This document shows, one piece after another, positions 1 to 7,476 of a stretch of DNA of 64,000 nucleotides. Source of the DNA: Nonomuraea spiralis (GTDB lineage: Bacteria; Actinomycetota; Actinomycetes; Streptosporangiales; Streptosporangiaceae); assembly GCF_014648435.1 (NCBI RefSeq), contig NZ_BMRC01000002.1:186001-250000 (forward strand), read 5' to 3'. Position 1 is the first letter of the stretch, and each line of letters opens with the position of its first letter. The notes under the pieces are model-generated. The model made no database searches. It was not told where the DNA came from and was given only the letters and a program-made list of their open reading frames with translations. The position numbers and the translations under genes are program-made.

Positions 1-56
1 ACGCCTTCCCGATGACCCACCACGTGGAGTGCGTGGCGCTGCTGGTGAAGCGCTGA
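1..56 (+). CDS. 3' end of a TrmA/RlmD-type RNA uracil methyltransferase (partial)
   Basis: Only the last 17 codons and the stop lie in the window; the gene starts upstream. The visible tail reads AFPMTHHVECVALLVKR. In the TrmA/RlmD family of class I SAM-dependent RNA (uracil-5-)-methyltransferases, proteins commonly end in a similar Phe-Pro-x-Thr-xx-His-Val-Glu motif whose Glu acts as general base. The assignment rests on this short motif only. A degenerate copy of the same tail is found at 1663-1728. Confidence 0.55.
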   Translation, partial: AFPMTHHVECVALLVKR

Positions 57-260
57 TTCGTGGCCCTGACCAGCAGCGGGACAACAGGATAAGTTCCACG
101 ACGCGTCAGGTTGATTCTGGATATTCCAAGATCATGACGTATGTACAGCGCACGATCGAGAAACGCCTCGCCATCGAGATCCGGTGACGGGGCGTCCTCG
201 TGCTGCAGATCGGTCGGCCCTCATCGTCATCGGGAGGCCGGCCGACGAACGACCCGACAT

Positions 261-389
261 TCAGCCGGTGCCTGTCCGACCGTCGTCTGCGACCAGGCCG
301 TGTTTCATTTTGTCGCATCGGGTTGCCATGCCGCCGTTAAGCAGGTTGATGCCGCACTCCATAGCGTGGCGCAGTCGGTAGATCGTGGG
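261..389 (-). pseudogene. C-terminal fragment of an IS5-family transposase
   Basis: The minus strand reads PTIYRLRHAMECGINLLNGG and then MATRCDKMKHG. This matches the C-terminal catalytic-Glu region of IS5-type (ISL2/IS1031-like) DDE transposases, where a motif like YRxRxxVExxINxLKxxRxxATRYDK is usual. The piece is short, has no start and is not followed by a normal C-terminus. It lies back to back with the plus-strand fragment at 394-558, which is the part that should precede it. The element has therefore been broken and inverted. Confidence 0.6.
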
Positions 390-393
390 GCGA

Positions 394-558
394 ATGCGGG
401 CGGGCTGCGGCCCTCCCAGGACCCGCCCGGACCGGGTCCTGGCCGACAAGGCCTACTCCAGAAAGGCCAACCGGACTCATCTGCGCCGGCGTGGGATCAA
501 GGCGTGCATTCCGAGCAAGGCCGACCAGGACGCCCACCGCAGGGCCAAGGGCCGATGA
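394..558 (+). pseudogene. Central fragment of an IS5-family transposase
   Basis: Fifty-four codons read on the plus strand, including RPDRVLADKAYSRKANRTHL and then RRRGIKACIPSKADQ. This is the conserved segment around the second catalytic aspartate (the DKAY motif) of IS5-type transposases. The N-terminal domain and first Asp are absent, and a TGA follows immediately. The natural downstream part sits in opposite orientation at 261-389. No terminal inverted repeats were recognised. The fragment cannot encode an active enzyme. Confidence 0.7.
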
Positions 559-885
559 TGCGATCGCCGTCCTGCTTCCAGCGGCGCATCACCTCGACCG
601 CTTCGGGGAGCATGCCGTTGACGGGTCCCGTTCCGCAGTCGATACGGCGGACGTACAGGCCGAGCGGGATGGAGATCGCGTGGGCGTCCGCCTTGCTGTA
701 CTGACAGGTTCGCAGTCGGTGTCGAGGACGATCCAGCCGTCGCCGTCCCACCCGTCCGGGCAGGGCCGGGCAGCAGGGTGAAACCCAGGACAGCGGGTGG
801 GGTTACCGTCACTCGAAGCAGAGAACTTCGACCCGTGACCGCAACGGCTCGCCAAGGCGATGGCACGAGACGAGGAAGGCCGCTC

Positions 886-1206
886 ATGCCCAAATACCTG
901 CTGCAATCCACCTACACCACAGAGGGCCTCCGGGGGCTGCTACGAGACGGCGGCAGCGCACGTCGGCAAGCGGTCGATCGCCTGGCGCAAAGCGTCGGCG
1001 GGCGAGTCGAGCAGATGTATTTCGCGTTCGGCGAGACGGACACGTATGTGATCCTCGATCTGCCGAGCAATGCGGCCTCGGCCGCGCTGGCTCTCGCTGT
1101 TTCGGCGTCTGGGGCTGTGCGGACGAACACGATCGTCCTGCTGACGCCGGAGGAGGTCGACGAGGCCACGCGAACCGAGGTCGCCTACCGGGCTCCTGGC
1201 TCGTGA
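886..1206 (+). CDS. GYD domain-containing protein
   Basis: 106 residues beginning MPKYLLQSTYTTEGLRGLL, preceded by an AGGAAGG ribosome site that decides the start. GYD-domain proteins are small alpha/beta-barrel-like proteins of unknown role, named for a Gly-Tyr-Asp motif. Here the corresponding stretch is GETDTYVILDLP, so the family signature is relaxed. The pattern of N-terminal strand, helix with Gly-Gly-Arg, then a strand ending in LLTPEEVDEA is typical. This appears to be the only intact gene between the two methyltransferase tails, so it may have arrived with the mobile material. Function unknown. Confidence 0.75.
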   Translation: MPKYLLQSTYTTEGLRGLLRDGGSARRQAVDRLAQSVGGRVEQMYFAFGETDTYVILDLPSNAASAALALAVSASGAVRTNTIVLLTPEEVDEATRTEVAYRAPGS

Positions 1207-1858
1207 CGGCAGAGCGGTCGCAGGCGCGGCGACGGCCTGTACGGCTTCCTCAGGACAGGTGAGACGTGCTCGCGCCGTCGCCGCGGCCCGTGCCGAGTGT
1301 GAGGCGGAGAGCATCCCCACAGAGAACTTTGAGCGCCTCTGGGCCGCTGAATGGGTGTTCCTCACATCTGCTCGCCTTGAACTGGGGCTTCCGGTGATCG
1401 CGAGGGACCAGATGACTCCTCTGGGGAAGAGTTCGCTGGAGTTGTGATCGCCACGTCTGCACCAGTTCGGCCGATGTGCTCAGCCAGACGTCGGACGGCC
1501 GGACGGTGAGTCGGGTGGTGATCATGGTGTGGTGTCTCCTGCGATGCCCATGTCGTGCGCGACCTTCGCGAACCGGACGCATGGTCGAAGACCATCGTGC
1601 ACCGGCAGCGTACGGCGGCGCCTGGCGCGTGATCGCATCGCGGTAGCCTCCAACGATGCTGATTCGACGTGCTCCCGACGACCCATCACGTCGAGTGCGT
1701 GGCGCTGCCGGTCGCCGGGCGGCGGTGAGGGGCGGGCGGCCCCGAAGGCGTGACCTCATCGTGACGGTTTGCCGGAACGCCGGGGCGGCGAAGCTGTCTA
1801 TCGTGCATCCATGGTCGCCTCCGGAGGCACGGGTCACTCAGGATCGGACAGGCCGCCG
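1207..1858. other. Degraded intergenic stretch, no confident gene
   Basis: Several short open frames occur, none convincing. The best plus-strand one (1259-1447) starts with GTG, has no ribosome site and resembles no family I know. A minus-strand frame from 1525 to 1250 begins MITTRLTVRPSDVWLS, with GGAG about 12 bases ahead of the ATG, and could be a 91-residue gene. Its composition looks non-coding after residue 30. The stretch also contains the degenerate methyltransferase tail at 1663-1728. Confidence 0.4.
1663..1728 (+). pseudogene. Second, degenerate copy of the RNA methyltransferase tail
   Basis: A TGA is followed in frame by FDVLPTTHHVECVALPV, three more residues and a TGA stop. This closely matches the tail at 3-56 at protein level and over about 45 bases at DNA level. 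No upstream methyltransferase sequence is attached, so this is an orphan gene end. The two tails bracket about 1.6 kb of mobile-element debris. Confidence 0.65.
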
Positions 1859-2215
1859 ATGACGCCGCTGACGATGTGCCACCGGCACCTGCCCGGCGTG
1901 ACGGTGATCGAGGTGCGCGGCGAGGTCGACGCCACCAACCACGAACTTTTACGCGAGCACGTCCGGTCGGCCAGGGCGCACCCGGCCGATCACGTGGTGT
2001 TCGACCTGAGCGCGATGACCTTCATGGACAGCGCGGGGCTGCACGTGCTGCTCGCCTGCCACCAGGACGCGGTGCGGCACGGCGCGCGGGTCCACCTGGC
2101 CGCCCCGCGGGGCGCCCCCGCCCGGCTGCTGGAGATCACCGGGGTCGACGCGCACCTACCGGTCTTCCCCACGACCGAGGCCGCCGTGGCCGCCGCGACC
2201 GGCCCGTCCCGCTGA
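1859..2215 (+). CDS. STAS domain protein (anti-sigma factor antagonist-like)
   Basis: 118 residues forming a single STAS domain. The core has GEVDATNHELLREHV, a strand reading DHVVFDLSAMTFMDSAGLHVL and a final helix. Ser37-type phosphorylation sites of the SpoIIAA/RsbV family lie in the D-S-[AS]-G motif, and here MDSAGL is intact, so regulation by an anti-sigma kinase is possible. No partner kinase or sigma factor gene is adjacent. The ribosome site is weak, and the ATG at 1859 was preferred because the domain begins a few residues later. The 3' end runs into a short repeat array (2209-2292) built from its own stop region. Confidence 0.85.
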   Translation: MTPLTMCHRHLPGVTVIEVRGEVDATNHELLREHVRSARAHPADHVVFDLSAMTFMDSAGLHVLLACHQDAVRHGARVHLAAPRGAPARLLEITGVDAHLPVFPTTEAAVAAATGPSR

Positions 2216-2292
2216 GCCCGCCGTGACCGGCCCTTCCCGTTGAGCCCGCCGTGACCGGCCCGTTCCGCTGAGCCCGTCCCGTTGAGCCCGCC
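2209..2292 (+). repeat. Short tandem repeat array containing the STAS gene stop codon
   Basis: Units of about 27 bases of the form CCGxTGAGCCCGCCGTGACCGG are repeated with small changes three to four times. The first copy includes the TGA of the STAS gene. The array ends just before the upstream region of the DUF418 gene. Confidence 0.8.
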
Positions 2293-2358
2293 TTTGGTCA
2301 CCCCCGCCGAGACCAAGGACGGACGCGCCGCCCGGGGAGGCGTCCCTAGCGTCGGAGC

Positions 2359-3501
2359 ATGACGCAAACCACCCTCGCGGGCCGGGTTCAGGAGGTCGAC
2401 GCCGTACGCGGGTTCGCGCTGGCGGGCATCCTGGTCGCCAACATCGGCTTCCTGTCCGACCCGGGGTACGCGCTGTCGGGCACCATGCCCGTCCCCGACG
2501 GTCCCGTGGCCCTGGCCGTCACCGCCTTCGTGCTGACGAAGTTCTACATCGTCTTCTCGTTCCTGTTCGGGTACTCCTTCACCCTCCAGATGCGCGCCGC
2601 CGAGCGGGCCGGGGCGAGCGTACGGGCCAGGACGCTGCGCCGGTGCCTGGCCCTGTTCGTCATCGGCCTGGCCCACGGCCTGTTGTTGTGGGTCGGCGAC
2701 ATCCTCACCCTGTACGCCGTGCTCGGAGTGGCCCTGCTGGCCCTGCGCGGGCTCAGACCCAGGACGGCCGTCATCGCCGGCTCGGCGATCATCGGCGTGC
2801 TGACCCTGCTCTGGCTGGCGCTGGCCTGGTTGACGACCCTCGACCCGGCCGCCGGGCAGCCCGTCGCGGCCGACCCGGCCGAGGCCGCCCGCGTGCTGGC
2901 CCTGGCCACCGGCGGCCCGCTGGACTTCCTGACGATGCAGACCGAGATCTACCCGCCGCTGGTGACCATGATCTGGATCTTCCAGGGGCCGACCGCGCTG
3001 GCCATGTTCCTGTTCGGGCTCGCGGCCGGCAAGTCCGGGCTGCTGGAGGGCCTGGCGAGCCGGTCCCGCCTGCTGAGCAGGGTGCAGTGGATCGGCTTCG
3101 GCGCCGGCCTGCCCGGCGGCCTCCTGTACGCCTGGAGCGCGAGCCGGGGCGGCGCCGCGGAACTGATCGGCAACGCGGTCAACACGATCACCTCGATCCT
3201 GCTGGCGGCCGCGTACGTCGCCACCCTGCTCCGGGTGATCGACCGGTTCCCGGCGGCGGGCCGCGTCCTGGCCGCCCCGGGACGGGTCGCCGCCTCCAAC
3301 TACGTCGGCCAGTCGCTGCTCATCGCCCTGGTCTTCACCGGGTACGGCCTCGCGCTCGCGGGCAGGCTGTCACCCCTCGCGGTGATGGGCGTCGCCCTGG
3401 TGATCTACACCGTGCTCGTGTGGGCGAGCGGACGCTGGCTGCGCACCCACCGCCACGGCCCGGTGGAGTACGTCCTGCGCCGGATCACCCACTGGCGCTG
3501 A
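2359..3501 (+). CDS. DUF418 family membrane protein (YeiB-like)
   Basis: 380 residues with 9-10 hydrophobic helices. The N-terminus EVDAVRGFALAGILVANI is the hallmark of the DUF418/YeiB family. The C-terminal block has Ser-Asn-Tyr-Val-Gly-Gln-Ser-Leu, the usual conserved DUF418 segment, and ends with a basic tail. Family members are inner-membrane proteins of uncertain role, related to acyltransferase-3-like folds and sometimes linked to export. The gene stands alone, convergent with the two-component operon whose last gene ends 3 bases away. No dedicated terminator is visible between them. Confidence 0.85.
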   Translation: MTQTTLAGRVQEVDAVRGFALAGILVANIGFLSDPGYALSGTMPVPDGPVALAVTAFVLTKFYIVFSFLFGYSFTLQMRAAERAGASVRARTLRRCLALFVIGLAHGLLLWVGDILTLYAVLGVALLALRGLRPRTAVIAGSAIIGVLTLLWLALAWLTTLDPAAGQPVAADPAEAARVLALATGGPLDFLTMQTEIYPPLVTMIWIFQGPTALAMFLFGLAAGKSGLLEGLASRSRLLSRVQWIGFGAGLPGGLLYAWSASRGGAAELIGNAVNTITSILLAAAYVATLLRVIDRFPAAGRVLAAPGRVAASNYVGQSLLIALVFTGYGLALAGRLSPLAVMGVALVIYTVLVWASGRWLRTHRHGPVEYVLRRITHWR

Positions 3502-3503
3502 GG

Positions 3504-4103
3504 TCAGAGCCAGCCCATGCGCTGGGCGGTGCGGATCGCCTCCAGCCGGTTCTGGGCGTTCAGCTTGGTCATGGCGCTGGACAGGTAGTTGCGCACGGTG
3601 CCCTCGGTGAGGTGGAGCTCGCCGGCGATCCTGGAGATCGTCGCCCCGTCGCCCGCCAGGCGCAGCGCGTCGCGCTCCCGTTCGGTCAGCGGGCTGTCGC
3701 CGGCCGCCATCGCCGCGGCGGCCAGCTCGGCGTCCAGGTAGCGCCCGCCCGCCATGACCTTGCGGATCGCCATGGCCAGCTCCTCGGCGGAGGCGTCCTT
3801 GCCCAGGAAGCCGCTCACCCCGGCGGCCATCGCCCGGCGCAGGTAGCCGGGGCGGCCCAGGCTGGTCAGGATGACGATCTTGCACTGCGCACTGATCCGC
3901 TCGGCGGCGCTCAGGCCGTCCATGCCGGGCATCTCGATGTCCAGCACGGCCACGTCGGGACGGTGCTCGGCGACCGCGTCCACGACCTCGTCGCCGCGGC
4001 CCACCTGGGCCACGACCTCGATGCCGTCCTCCAGGTCGAGCAGGGCGGCGATCGCGCCGCGGATCAGGTGCTCGTCGTCGGCGAGCAACACCCGGGTGGT
4101 CAT
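3504..4103 (-). CDS. NarL/LuxR-type response regulator
   Basis: 199 residues. The N-terminal receiver domain has acidic Asp9-Asp10, phospho-acceptor Asp55 in VAVLDIEMPGMDG, a switch Thr80 and Lys102. The C-terminal LuxR-type helix-turn-helix lies at about 131-195 (LTERERDALRLAGDG onward). This is the DesR-like class paired with HisKA_3 kinases. It is the last gene of a minus-strand operon, and its ATG overlaps the stop of the upstream kinase by 4 bases (ATGA), implying translational coupling. It is likely the single output for both upstream kinases. Target genes are not evident. Confidence 0.92.
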   Translation of the reverse strand: MTTRVLLADDEHLIRGAIAALLDLEDGIEVVAQVGRGDEVVDAVAEHRPDVAVLDIEMPGMDGLSAAERISAQCKIVILTSLGRPGYLRRAMAAGVSGFLGKDASAEELAMAIRKVMAGGRYLDAELAAAAMAAGDSPLTERERDALRLAGDGATISRIAGELHLTEGTVRNYLSSAMTKLNAQNRLEAIRTAQRMGWL

Positions 4104-5200
4104 GCCGGCACCGCCGCGCGCAGCAGGTAGCCGCCGCCGGGCGTCTGCTCGGCCCGCAGGACGCCGCCCGCCGCGCCGACCCGCTGGGCCAGGCCCGCCA
4201 GCCCGTTGGCCGCGTGCTCGCCCACCGGGCCGCTCACCCCGTCGTTGGACATCTCCAGAACCCCGTTCTCGATCGTGATCGTGCAGCGTTCGGCCTTGCT
4301 GTGCTTGAGCACGTTGGTGGCGCCCTCGCGGACCACGGTGGCGAGCAGGGTGCGCACCTCCGGGGTCAGCGCGGAGGTCTCGGCCCGTACCGTGCAGCGG
4401 ACCTCGGCCGCCTCCAGCACCGCCCGTACGCTGGACAGCACCTCGTCCAGGTCGAGCGCCCGGTAGTTCTGCACCACTGCGCGCACCTCGCGCAGCGACC
4501 GCCTGGCCAGGTCGCGTACCTCGAACATGGCCCGCTCGGCGGCGGCCGGGTCGGCCGGCAGCGATCGCGCCGCGCCCGTCGTCCTCGTCGAGATGTCGGC
4601 GAGGCTCTGCCCGAGCAGGTCGTTGAGGTCGCGGGCGAAGCGCAGCCGCTCCTCCGAGACCGCCAGCCTGGCCCTGGCCTCCTGCCCTTCGTGCGCCTCC
4701 TTGGCCATCCGCCACAACCACAGGTTCGCCAGCACGCCGCCCACGCAGAGCACCGTGAACACCGCCAGGGTCACGATCACCAGCAGCAGTTCCAGAGGCA
4801 TCCCGAGGGTCAGCGAGACGCCGAGGACGAGCGCGGCGACCCAGGCGGCGGACGCCACGACGACCGTGCGCCGGCGGACGAAGGGGGCCAGCATGGCCAG
4901 CCACGCCGGGATCGCGTACAGGATCGTGCAGGCCGTGAGGACCAGGGCGAGCACCCCGGTCACGGCCAGCAGGGCCGTCGGACGGCGGCCGCCCCGGACG
5001 GCGATCCTGAACGGCCGCGTGGTCAGCGCCATGAAGACCAGCAGCAGCACGCCGGCCGCCACGAGGGGTTGCCAGGGCAGACCGACCGTCTCGCGGAGCA
5101 CGTAGAGGTTGTAGAAGCCGGTGGCCGGCACCAGCAGGAGGAAGTCGGTGGAGTAGACGATCAGCCAGCGGACCTTGTCCAGGCGGGTCGGACGTCTCAT
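4100..5200 (-). CDS. HisKA_3-type sensor kinase lacking the phospho-acceptor histidine
   Basis: 366 residues with five to six N-terminal membrane helices, a short coiled linker, a dimerisation/phosphotransfer segment and a HATPase region (N-box around REGATNVLKHS, G-box around NGLAGLAQ). In DesK-like kinases the H-box is RDLHDLLGHSL. Here residues 190-197 are RDLNDLLG: the codon is AAC (Asn193) where the paralogue next door has CAC (His200). Without that His it should not autophosphorylate in the usual way. The rest of the fold looks intact, so it may be a regulatory pseudokinase that dimerises with its neighbour. It overlaps both neighbours by 4 bases. Confidence 0.9.
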   Translation of the reverse strand: MRRPTRLDKVRWLIVYSTDFLLLVPATGFYNLYVLRETVGLPWQPLVAAGVLLLVFMALTTRPFRIAVRGGRRPTALLAVTGVLALVLTACTILYAIPAWLAMLAPFVRRRTVVVASAAWVAALVLGVSLTLGMPLELLLVIVTLAVFTVLCVGGVLANLWLWRMAKEAHEGQEARARLAVSEERLRFARDLNDLLGQSLADISTRTTGAARSLPADPAAAERAMFEVRDLARRSLREVRAVVQNYRALDLDEVLSSVRAVLEAAEVRCTVRAETSALTPEVRTLLATVVREGATNVLKHSKAERCTITIENGVLEMSNDGVSGPVGEHAANGLAGLAQRVGAAGGVLRAEQTPGGGYLLRAAVPA

Positions 5201-6315
5201 GCGGGCACCGCCGCGCGCAGCAGGAACTCGCCGGTGGGAGTGGGGGCGGCCGAGAGCGAGCCGCCCGCCGTGGTCAGGCGTTCGGACAGGCCGCGCAGGC
5301 CGCTGCCCGGGGCCGCGCAGGCGTCCCTGACGCCGTCGTTGCGCATCTCCAGCACGCCGCCGTCGATGGTGATCGCGCAGGTGGTGGCCGAGCTGTGCTT
5401 GAGCACGTTCGTGCCGCCCTCGCGCACGACCCACGCCAGCAGGGTGCGCCCGGCGGGGGACAGGTCGCCCACCCTGGTCTCGATCAGGCACCGGGCGCCG
5501 GCCGCCTCCAGCGCGGCCCGCACCCCGGTGAGCTCCGCGTCCAGGTCGAGCGTGTGGTAGCCGTCCACGGCCAGTTGCACCTCGGCCAGCGAACCGGTCG
5601 CCAGGCGGCGCACCTCGTCCATCTCCGACAGGGCCCTGGCCTGGTCCTTGGCCGCCAGTTTGGCCGCCAGCTCGCTCTTCAGCGTGATCACCGACAGGCT
5701 GCGGCCGAGCAGGTCGTGCAGGTCGCGGGCGAAGCGCAGGCGTTCCTCGGCGATGGCCAGGCGGGCCTTGGCCTCCTGCCCGTCGTGGGCGTCCCTGATC
5801 GTCCACCAGAGCCAGCGCCACAGCAGCATGGCCGCGACCACGAACAGGCAGCTGGCCGCCTCGGGGAGCAGCGTGCCGAGCCAGGTCCGGTCGGTGATCA
5901 GCACGACGTACCCGCTGACCAGGCTGACCACCGCCGCGCCCACGCAGGCCGTGGCCCACAGCGGCAGGTAGAACGCGACCATCGACACCCACAGCACGCC
6001 GGTCTCCAGCCAGGTGGCCGTGTACGACAACTCCTGGTGCGGCAGCAGCAACACCGAGCCGGCCGCCAGCACCCCGGACAGGACCAGTTTGGACGTGGGC
6101 CGCGGCCGGCCGTCGAAGGCGGCCCTGAGCAGGCCGGGGAAGAACGAGAATTGGCCGACCAGGCAGGCGGCCGTGAGCACCGCCTGCGGGACGGAGATCA
6201 CGCCCTGGATCGCGAAGATCGTGACGAGGGTCACGAACACCAGGCCCAGGAGGACGTACATGGCGTCCATCCAGTAGATGAGGATCTTCCGCGCGGTGTC
6301 GGCACGACCGGCCAT
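5197..6315 (-). CDS. DesK-like HisKA_3 sensor histidine kinase
   Basis: 372 residues with about five membrane helices in 1-170, then the H-box FARDLHDLLGRSLSVI with His200. The HATPase domain has an N-box like REGGTNVLKHS, MRNDGV and a G-box GSGLRGLSERL. All catalytic elements seem present, unlike the following kinase gene (4100-5200), with which it shares architecture and clear sequence similarity in the kinase core. The pair probably arose by duplication. The stop overlaps the start of the next kinase by 4 bases. Ligand unknown; the membrane sensor is the DesK type without a large extracellular domain. Confidence 0.92.
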   Translation of the reverse strand: MAGRADTARKILIYWMDAMYVLLGLVFVTLVTIFAIQGVISVPQAVLTAACLVGQFSFFPGLLRAAFDGRPRPTSKLVLSGVLAAGSVLLLPHQELSYTATWLETGVLWVSMVAFYLPLWATACVGAAVVSLVSGYVVLITDRTWLGTLLPEAASCLFVVAAMLLWRWLWWTIRDAHDGQEAKARLAIAEERLRFARDLHDLLGRSLSVITLKSELAAKLAAKDQARALSEMDEVRRLATGSLAEVQLAVDGYHTLDLDAELTGVRAALEAAGARCLIETRVGDLSPAGRTLLAWVVREGGTNVLKHSSATTCAITIDGGVLEMRNDGVRDACAAPGSGLRGLSERLTTAGGSLSAAPTPTGEFLLRAAVPA

Positions 6316-6352
6316 CGGTTCCCTCCCCCCCTGGATCGTGCAAAATCCTATG

Positions 6353-7357
6353 TCAGGAGTGGGTACGCCAGAGAATGCGTGAGACGTCCGGTTTGGGAGA
6401 TGTGCCGCGCAACGACAACCAGGCCAGCCCGTGACGGACGGCGTACGCGGACAATTTGCCGGCCTCCGACTCGTCCAGATCGCCGCCGCGGGCCAGCACC
6501 GGGGTCAGGGCGAGGCGCGCCCACACCTGCTCCTCGCCGGGCAGCGCCCAGGCCCGCGCGAGTTGCCCGGCCGCCGCCCGTACGGCCGATCCCAGCCTGC
6601 GCAGCCGGCCCGACGGCGCCGTACGCGGCTCCATCTCGGCCAGCAGCTCGACGGTGTCCACCCGGGCGCCGGCCCGCCGGGTCGCGCGCAGCATCTCCAG
6701 GTCGGCCGCGTCCAGCCCGTCCGGCTCCAGCCGCAGCGTGAAGCACACCCGCAGCGGGCGTTCCTGTTGCAGGGCCCGCAGCGCCCGCGCCCTTCGCAGC
6801 ACGGCGGCCGGGTCGGCGGCGTCGCGGACCTCGAAGCCCATCGTGCCGGCCCCGAACGCGCCGGCCGCCTTGCGGTAGGCGGTGGCCAGACCGCCCGGCC
6901 TGGTGCACGCCACGGCCAGCTCGGGCCCGCCGGGCCCGCCGAACACCGGGAAGGCGTCACCGCCCGCCGCCCTGAGCCGCCCGAGCCCGGCGGCCACCGG
7001 ATCGCCGCCCGGCCGCGGCGGCCCGGCCCACCGGGGGAGGCAGCCGTCGCCGCCCGCGACGAGATGGCCGAGCGCGTACCGGGTCACGCCGGTGCGGCGG
7101 GACTCGGCCGCCAGGTCGAACCCGGGGTCGGCGGCGGTGTCGACGAACCCCATGAACGAGCCCGTCCGCTCCGGCACGGCCACCGGCACCCTGGGCGGCG
7201 GCGGGGCGGGCGCGGGGGCCGCGGCAGGTGTCGAAGCGGGCGTGGCGCCCGCGGGCAACATCCGGATCGCCAGGCCCGTGGCGCCGGCGAGCACGAGCGC
7301 GGCGAGCACCGCGAGCGGCCGGGGCAGCGTGCCGGACTCTCTTCTCTTTCGCGGCAT
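6353..7357 (-). CDS. Secreted/membrane-anchored GH18 chitinase-like protein, apparently inactive
   Basis: 334 residues. An N-terminal hydrophobic segment (about 14-33) is followed by an Ala/Pro-rich linker and a TIM-barrel-like domain beginning FMGFVDTAADPGFDLAA. The layout, with CLPRW and FGGPGGPELAVAC, follows actinobacterial GH18 chitinase-like proteins. Active GH18 enzymes carry DxxDxDxE at the end of strand 4. Here the corresponding stretch is TMGFEVRDAADP, so the aspartates are lost and only one acidic residue could align. It may bind a glycan rather than cleave it. It lies upstream of and co-directional with the two kinases (37-base gap), so a role in sensing is possible but inferred. 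Confidence 0.6.
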   Translation of the reverse strand: MPRKRRESGTLPRPLAVLAALVLAGATGLAIRMLPAGATPASTPAAAPAPAPPPPRVPVAVPERTGSFMGFVDTAADPGFDLAAESRRTGVTRYALGHLVAGGDGCLPRWAGPPRPGGDPVAAGLGRLRAAGGDAFPVFGGPGGPELAVACTRPGGLATAYRKAAGAFGAGTMGFEVRDAADPAAVLRRARALRALQQERPLRVCFTLRLEPDGLDAADLEMLRATRRAGARVDTVELLAEMEPRTAPSGRLRRLGSAVRAAAGQLARAWALPGEEQVWARLALTPVLARGGDLDESEAGKLSAYAVRHGLAWLSLRGTSPKPDVSRILWRTHS

Positions 7358-7476
7358 ATGACACCCATGGTGATCGATCGGTTACTTTCAGCGGTTGAGG
7401 GTGAAGGTAGCAAGCGTCCGCCGGATGGCGCGGGCCTTTTCCGGGCGGCGTCCGATGTGTGCGGATAATGAGCATC

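Larger units (their letters stand above)
57..885. other. Scarred interval with transposase pieces and no intact gene
   Basis: About 830 bases without a convincing intact gene. It contains the IS5-type transposase pieces listed separately (261-389 and 394-558). At about 497-906 on the minus strand lies what looks like a frameshifted small coding region: one frame reads around DGWDGDGWIVLDTDCE and a second frame continues with ISIPLGLYVRRIDCGTG. I do not recognise the latter. Its frame change and lack of a clear start suggest a remnant. Confidence 0.5.
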
